From contig VZRN01011464.1 in assembly GCA_013397935.1 (NCBI GenBank), forward strand, positions 2,512,981 to 2,576,980: a stretch of 64,000 bases of DNA, given 5' to 3'. Both the position numbers and the translations under genes were made by a program. The notes below the pieces were generated by a model. That model did not search any database, was not told where the DNA came from, and saw nothing but the letters and a program-made list of their open reading frames with translations. The DNA is from Dasyornis broadbenti (taxonomy: Eukaryota; Chordata; Aves; Passeriformes; Dasyornithidae). How positions within the stretch are numbered: position 1 is the first letter of the stretch; every line of letters starts with the position of its first letter. This document shows, piece after piece, positions 57,067 through 64,000 of this stretch.

Positions 57067-60000
57067 CAGAGAAAACACTACAAAAATCTTACATCCCTTC
57101 AAAGAGCAGGAGCCCCGAGCTGTGCACCCACATACAGCACATCATGCTGACCCCTCCACAGAGAGGGTTACACCAGTTTGGTGATTTGAGTTGTTACAGG
57201 ATTTTCTTACAAGATAGCATCTCTGCTTGCCATTCCTATTGTGTCAAACAGTAGCGATGTCTGCATCACAACTTCTTGCTGAACTTTTGGACAAAGGTAA
57301 GGGTGGGTGATACAATTGCTGGTAACAAGTGGGAGCTGCTCGCAGGCTCCTGCATTACAACCAATGGTGATATTTGTTCTGCAGCTGCAGGGTACCCAGA
57401 GCACACACAGGCTAAGTGCTCCATGGGTCACTAGGTCCTCTGTGTTTGGTGCTCCCCAGTCAGGATCATTGCAAGGAGGCTTCCCTGCACCCTGATGTCT
57501 TACAGAAGCTGTTCTGGCTGGCAGTGCTGCATATGAGGGGCTCCCGAGGGTAACATGCGGCAGCTCTGTGTGCTGCAGGCCTGCTCCATGCCCTGATGTT
57601 ATGTGGCAGTTATCCTGCAGGCATACACCAGGCTGCCAGTGGTGGGAATTATGGCTCAGGAGTATGGGCTAATCCTCTGCCTCTTGCTGTGAGATCACTA
57701 TCTTCACAGCACATCTTTCAGCAAACTTTGCTAGGCAGCTATAAGATACCTCTAAAAGCCTTTAGCAGGTGAAAACTGAACCTCAATTCAGTGTTGTCCA
57801 GCTCTTGCATGTTGTCACCAGGCAGATGTTCTTTAAACAATGTAGAGTTACTTCATTGACCCGAGTGACTTGACTATCATTGTGTACCAGCTGATTCATG
57901 CTGGCATATTTAATATTCTGTACCTATTGTGGAAAAATAGGGTCCTGATCCCCGGTCACCCCACCCAACTCTGTCATTCCTCAGGCCTCTGCCAAAGGAG
58001 TGGAAAAGGTCATCAAACCAGAAGAGCAGCCCTCCCACCTCTCAGCACTAGGGATGTACTGATGCAAGCAGGCACAGGGTGTGCACAGGTTGGGCCCTCC
58101 TGCCCTTGTCCTGGTCATTAATCAATATTTCAGCACCAAGAACAGACCATGGTTGAGACATGGCAGGGCTAAGGCAGTGACCTCCCTGAACTACTGATGG
58201 ATGCTGCAGGGTTTTTTTTTCTCCCTTCAGTGCAAGCTGGGTAGAAAATTGCAGTGTGGAAGGAGGCATTGAGAGGTGCAGGGAGAGCCCAGCCATAGTG
58301 GTGGGGGGAAGTTGGTGGCTGGCAGGCAGCAGAGGCTGCCAGGACCACCCTGGGGCACTGTTTGATGGGCTGGTGCTTGCAAAACACAGGTGCTTCAGCT
58401 CAGTGCTCTGCAACGTCTTTACTGCAGAAATACCACATTGACCCTCCTCGATCAGTGCTCTCACATCTGTTTGGCCAGAGCAATTTTACTTTTCTTGCTC
58501 TGAAAGAAATACCTTTAAACAGTGTTGCCTTAACCTCCACAGAGGGTTATTACAAGTTACTCAAGCACGCCTGGAGTGTGCAGTGGGGCTGCTCAGGCTT
58601 CAAAAATCAGATTATAAATCTGGAGGAATGTGTTCTTGAGGCGTGAGTCACCTTAACTGTGACATACTCATTTGGACTGTTTCTGCTTAAAATAGAAACT
58701 CTGAGCATCATACAGCAGCGGGAGGTGACAAGGGACAGACAAAAGCCTCCAAGCACTTCATTCCAAGGGAAACACAGCAGAGAATGTGCCCAGCCCCCAT
58801 AGAAAGAAGCTGTATCCACATATCTTGCAGGTGCAGCTGGGTGGGCTCCTGCCCCAGGCACATGGCACAGCATAGAAGGAAGTGCTCGAGACACAGAAAC
58901 CTGTGCTGACATGACCTGAAAGCAAATACTGTTTTGAACTGTCCCTCACAGCTGCCAGATGAAGCCTTGGTCTGCGGTGCTTGCAGCCTGAGTGAGGCTG
59001 TGCTATGGGAGCAGGGAGCTCCTTGAGTGCCCCCACTACTGTGCCCAGAGCTTCAGCCTCCAGCCCTGTCAGTGCCCAGAGCACTGCTGGCATGGGCTGA
59101 CCTGTCCCCGTGCCCTGCAGCAGGGCTCAGTGCCACAGCCTGGCCCTGATGTGCAGTGAGGTGGTGATGATGCATCCGTGCTCAGGCTGTCCCCCAGATG
59201 GGATCCCAGAGCCTGACACAGCCAACAGCAGGGAGCACTGCCTTGGGGTGTCCCGGGAGGAGCAGCCTCTCCTGGGGGTTGGACAAGCCTGACCTGACAG
59301 TGTCTCCAGGAAGAGTTTTCAGCAGTGAAGGACTTTGTTGGATCCGTCATTCAGCCATGGCTGAATGCTGCCCTGTCCCACAGCCAGCCACTGCCCTCAG
59401 CAAACAGTGGAGCAAAACAACCGGGAACCCTCTCCTTGTCTTTGTAACACAATTGAATCAGGGCCTGAGGTGAGGGGAAGGGCAAAGCACCAGTTTGGCA
59501 ACTCTTTTTAGTCAATGAGTAAGCAAGGTCCAACAACAACCTGCTAACCATCCTGACATTGCTGGTGGTGTCCCCTGGTTTACAAGGTAACCCATTTGAC
59601 TTCAGCGGAGGATTGGGCACTTGTGTAATGCAGCTCTGCTGTTATACAACTAACTCCAGCCACACGTTTTCTGGTTTCACTTGTGATTCATATCACGCAG
59701 GAGCTGAAAGGTTCTTGCTGGCTCCTGAACAGTCACACTGCATTATTTAGGTTAAGGTTCGAAGTACTCAGACCCTTGAGCAGCAACAGGCACATCAAAC
59801 GAATTGACAGCAGTTAATATTTACAAGACCAAAGCTCACAGAAAATCAGGAAGATCTATGAAAGGATTGTGAGCAACAACTCCAAAACCAGAAGTAAAAC
59901 TTTCCAGATTAAAGGGACAGCAAAAGACCTATCAGTGTCTGACAATGTGGTTTGCTTCTTTCCCTTGTACATCCTCTTGCACAACACTGCATGTACAGCT

Positions 60001-62207
60001 TAGACTGAAAGCTTCTGACCCTAAAATCAGGCTTTATATCACATGCCTCAATGAAAAGTCTTGTAATAGGCTAATCCCAAAGGTATCTAGTTCATGGAAC
60101 GCTTTCCTGGAATTTGTGCAACAACCAAATATTGCAGGCTGGTGCTTCCTAAGCTGCCTTATGGTCTGTAGGACAAGGGTCCATGGGCAAATTTTTTTGG
60201 GATACAATTCCCACTCACAGACTGATAACTTTGTGCAGTCCCAGACTTTTGTCTCATGCAATGTAGGACTTTGAGAAATATGCCATGCAAGAAAAAGTTG
60301 CAGAAACAGGAGGAGATAAAACACAGAGAGAAGAACAGATAAATCCTAGGGCCTCCCCTCCAGCTGTTTACTTATAATATGAGTTTTTGACCTGCAGCCC
60401 AGGGAACGTCTCTGCTGCAGTTGCTCCTGCACTGCACACTCGTGTCAGAGCCCACAAGCTCTCACTGGACATTCATGTTGCACCTCCTTCTTGGCAGCCA
60501 CAGCATAAATCCAGCTGGATAGCAAGACATTTGATTTAGCATGTTTCTGGAAACCATCCTCACATACAGGGCATGTCCCTGGCCAGGCATCTAACCTGGT
60601 ACTTGCCCCAAAATTACAGCCCAGACCAAGTGTCTACAAAATCGGGGGGCGTGGTATGGGGGAGTGGTGTTTAGAACACCACATTTTTCATCCCAGATGG
60701 TGTTCTAACTGCAGGCTTGTTCATGGAGCCAGAGTTTAGCTGGGACTAGATGCAGAGTGGGGCTGAGTCCCCTTGCACTCTGTTGGGAAAAGTTCCAAGG
60801 ACAAAAGGCAGGGAGATGGCAACTGAGGAGGACACACCACAAGAGAGGTACAGAGGTGTCCAGTCATGGTCAGAATGATACTGATCTAAAGGCGACCCAG
60901 GAATTCTGCCTGTGGCTGCAGAGCTCAGGTGTAATCCCCAGATGGAGGAAGGCTTAATGCAGGGTAGTTGTTCTGGGGCTGGGGATGCCTCGTGCAGTTC
61001 TCACTTGATACTCTTGGGGTTTTGTGATCCCTCAGCCTTGCATCCCAGAAGATCTCTGAAACAAGAAATCCTGGTAAGAAGCCTTCCATAACCACCCCAT
61101 AACTATACAAGTTAATCCTCCACTCCCCTCCTCCCTGCGTCTGCAGGGGCTGAACTCTTTCACTCACGGTATGACAAATCCTTCTGCAGAACTAAGTTGA
61201 TTGATATTTAAATCAGCAGCTTTCAACCTGCAGCCTATTAAATCCCACTGGTACAAGGTAAGTAACCAACAAATGTGAAGCCTGTTATCAGAAGGCTTAA
61301 ATTTGTCACAGGGGGATCCCACATCTGTTGGGGAAAATATCTGGGCCCATAAATATAAAATAGTCCACAGCCTCCCAGATGTGTGTTTGCCTGTGAAACA
61401 TCCAATATTTTGGTGGAATGGACTTCCTATGGAGTTAGAGTTTAGCCATGAGATAAAAATAGCCATGGCTAACATTTGGAAAAGTCATCTATGTTTTGCA
61501 AATTTGTAAAAAGCCATTATGCAAAACCAGTTGTTTCATGGCTGTGTCATTCAGTATCACGGGGATTTAAAATTTGGCTAACCCTACTGGCTAGACCAGT
61601 TATTTTATAATTTCTTTTAGAATTTTTTCATAGTATGTTTCTTTTACAATAAAGAAAAAAAATGCAAAGTAATGTGTGTTCCGTGTGGGGCTCTATTTTG
61701 GTTCCTTGCGGGATTTTATCTCTTTCTTCATTGCTTAACTGCTTGCATAATACATTACAATTATAATTCAGGGAGAAAAGCCTTTTGTGCCTGCCAGCAG
61801 CCCTGGCAGTAGGAAATGTTTTACCGGTAAAGTCAGGCAGGTATTTCTATTGGTGACTGAGGAAGAGGTGGAGGTTAAGCCATGTGAAGCTGTTTCTCTG
61901 CTCCAACATTTCTTTACAAGGCAAGGCAGGGACTATATTTGCTCTATGAGGGATTGGGGGTCAATACTGCAATTTCATGCTGCACAACAGTTCTGCTTAA
62001 ATCCTTTGAAGGTTGAGGGTGAGTTAAGCAGATGCTACTGTTTCACCTGGCCCCATTACATAGGGCCATTCAGCATATAAAAAATGTTTTTTGGCTGTGA
62101 GCTCATCTTGCCACATCCATAGTTATGGAGGATACCACAGAATTAGACAATATTAATGACTCAAAATGACTCTAAGCTCTGTGCAGTATGATGGCAAATG
62201 GCTGTGT
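57067..62207. other. Non-coding sequence, nothing firmly recognised
   Basis: No supported gene. The GC-rich part at about 58,750-59,300 gives several overlapping open frames on both strands (up to 138 codons for the neighbouring 58048-58464 minus frame) without recognisable domains. Confidence 0.5.
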
Positions 62208-62330
62208 TGAAGTAGGCATATGCTCTTTGCCTTGGTTTGCAGACGTGGACACTGAAGCACAGTATGAGGTGAGGGGTGAGCTGCTCAAGATTACAGGAAA
62301 TAACTGACAGGACTGCAACTAGTCCTGGTT
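62208..62330 (-). mobile_element. MIR-like ancient SINE
   Basis: On the plus strand, GTAGGCATATGCTCTTTGCC...TTTGCAGACGTGGACACTGA then GCACAGTATGAGGTGAG, GAGCTGCTCAAGATTACAGG and GGACTGCAACTAGTCCTGG follow the reverse complement of the MIR consensus: CAGATGAGGAAACTGAGGCACAGAGAGG, AAGTCACTTGCCCAAGGTCAC, then the tRNA-like GGATTCGAACCC end. MIRs are tRNA-derived SINEs of the early amniote genome, and bird copies are few and old. Divergence is high, as expected. Confidence 0.5.
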
Positions 62331-63960
62331 TGGTTTGTTTTTTTTCTGGAATGCCCTTGTGTGACGCATTCCCAGACTTTGTATTATGGCTCCATAGCTT
62401 GTCTCTGCCCTGCTGAACTTCTGACATGTCATGTGTGGCTGTGGGTCAGCAACTGGGACATCCCTGGGGGCTGAAATGGTTGATCTCCTCTTCACCTTGG
62501 GCATGAATTAGCCCCACTCCTGATCCCTTGCTCTCTGCAACTCTTTAAACACCTTGCCCACACTGAGTTTCCTACAGAAGTATCTTCATCCCTGGAAATT
62601 ATTTAAGAAACTGTTCTGTAGCTTTTGTTCAGATGTGGTATAAGGGCAACTGGGCAGGAGGTTAGATCAGCTGATGTTCTGACATCTGCTCCAGTCCTAC
62701 CTGATTTTATCAGAAAGATTAAATAATTCTGACACCCTCTTTTCTTGGCTGGGGTTGTGCTGAAGAGCCTCAGCTGTTTGTCACATGTCATCTCATGAGA
62801 GTTGTGGTGGCTCTAGTCTTTTCTTCCAGAGCCATCACTGCTAGAAACATCTGGAGGCCACCAGTGCCTTGGGATGCATGTACCAGGGTTGCTGTCTAAC
62901 CAAGGGCTGATGGTTTGGCTGTTGTAGATGCTGGGATCCTGGTCAATAGCATGATCCTCTCAAATAAACTCACAGCTTTCCAGAGTGCACTTGGTTTTCA
63001 TGGCACTGGCTTTCCCAGCAGCTTAGCCAAGGCAGAAGCAGCTAGGAGTGAGGATAGGCAGCTGTCCAGTGCCCAGATGAGAAGTGTCTGACTCTTGCCT
63101 CTATCTCCCTGAAAGTCTGGTGGGAGATAGGTAAGAAAACGTCTTTTGGGTTGTGAAGCTTAATTGCTTGTCCAGAAAAGGAGGACTCTGTACAAATGAC
63201 AGCTATGAAGAATTAAACCTAGATTTCATACTAGCACCTTTTGCACCAGACCATCCCCTTTCCATCTCTCATTAAGGTACAATGACAACGTTCATGAGAC
63301 AAAGAAGTTGTCCTTGGCAAGTACTGAAATTCTTGACTGAGTAGTTTCTCTGGTGTCATAGTTTAATTCAAATATAAATATGAATCCAATTATACTCTCA
63401 GCATCTTAGGAGTGTGATTTTACTACTTCTGTGAGTTTTGAGTTGCCACTGCTTTGAAACCTTTCAAGTTAGAATTCTTAGACATTATACACATTTATGC
63501 CTGTCACATTGCATTCTCCTGCTTGCTTTTGAAAAGAAGGAATCATTAATGTGGTTTTTTCTCTCATGGGAAAATATATTTTCTCTTTCTACAATTACAT
63601 TGAAATAGAAAATAAAAATAGAGCCTTCATGCTTTTTTTTTTTCAGTAAATTGAACTATTGTACACTATTTTTCTCTCATACTTTGTGTTGACTTATATT
63701 TAATGCATGCCATTGCCATTTCTTTTTGCAGGAAATTTAGACGGTCCTTTGAATGCAACACATCATATTTCCTCAGACCTTGGTTTACTTTCTTTTAATT
63801 CTTCTGTTCTTTGGAAGTGTCCTTTACTGCACTTGAAAATATTTCTCATTACTCCATGGATACAAACACAGAATTGTGTTTCTTCCCATTAGGGAAAACA
63901 AAAGCAAGAAAACGTGTGGATTGAAATCAAGGCATTTTAATAGGAGAAGGAATAAGATAA
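62331..63960. other. Non-coding sequence, nothing recognised
   Basis: No gene. The last 400 bases before the C run are AT-rich, with a T-rich run near 63633-63644. Confidence 0.5.
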
Positions 63961-63994
63961 CACCCCCAACACCCCCACCCCCCCCCCCCCCACC
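63961..63994. repeat. C-rich tract with C14 run
   Basis: Runs of 5, 5 and 14 C (the last 63978-63991) separated by one to three bases, then ACCC. The minus strand is a strong G-quadruplex candidate and the plus strand an i-motif candidate. Long C runs are also hard to sequence, so the length may be inexact. Confidence 0.9.
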
Positions 63995-64000
63995 CAACGA

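Noticed and set aside
1..64000. CRISPR array, tRNA/rRNA genes, bacterial or phage systems
   Set aside because: No regularly spaced direct repeats, no cloverleaf sequence with intact A and B boxes, and no dense coding organisation; the repeat content is vertebrate.

Overview
This window reads as non-coding bird DNA: a gene desert, the inside of a long intron, or intergenic sequence. The avian assignment rests on the repeats. There is a CR1 LINE 3' end with the bird-type ATTCTATG terminal unit (about 5.48-5.90 kb), plus older CR1 reverse-transcriptase relics at 10.8-11.3 kb and 38.9-39.5 kb. Three LTRs have the layout of avian ERVL-type endogenous retroviruses (16.0-16.5, 42.05-43.1 and 56.5-57.1 kb). 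Human-type Alu or L1 sequence is absent, and no bacterial gene organisation is visible. I found no protein-coding exon, rRNA, tRNA or CRISPR array that I can support. Open frames are short, overlap on both strands and resemble no family I recognise.

Layout. 0-5.4 kb is plain sequence with a GC-rich CpG-poor block (2.7-2.95 kb), a purine-rich stretch (3.6-4.3 kb) and a perfect 11-bp hairpin (4.92 kb). A CR1 3' end follows at 5.5-5.9 kb, then a GC-rich block and a sequence that looks like a conserved regulatory element (6.65-7.3 kb). At 7.75-8.0 kb lies a compound array: (TTCC)n, six copies of a 13-bp CpG-bearing unit, a 5-N assembly gap, then (CCTG)n. A degraded CR1 ORF2 piece is at 10.8-11.3 kb and the tail of an ancient amniote SINE/LINE at 13.0 kb. 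A 5'-truncated ERVL LTR is at 16.0-16.5 kb.

On the minus strand at about 17.15-18.24 kb is the most unexpected item: a decayed RTE-type non-LTR retrotransposon. It is recognisable from five protein motifs in the correct order. A promoter- or enhancer-like segment sits at 20.56-20.87 kb. From 21 to 38.9 kb there are only small duplications, palindromes and homopolymers. A solo ERVL LTR with a perfect 5-bp target-site duplication (CTGAG) lies at 42,049-43,095. A CpG-rich island with a GC box and a full CTCF core motif lies at 50.46-50.96 kb and is the best candidate for a functional regulatory element. Another ERVL LTR, carrying a consensus C/EBP palindrome, is at 56.5-57.1 kb. A MIR-like SINE (minus strand) is at 62.2-62.3 kb, and the window ends in a 14-C run.

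How it fits together. The recognisable content is a set of transposon fossils of several ages: ancient amniote MIR, RTE and old CR1; younger avian CR1; and ERVL LTRs, all three in the plus orientation. They lie in host non-coding DNA with a few candidate cis-regulatory elements. I see no operon-like or multi-gene system here. All family assignments come from remembered consensus features and reading by eye; no alignment or database search was run.
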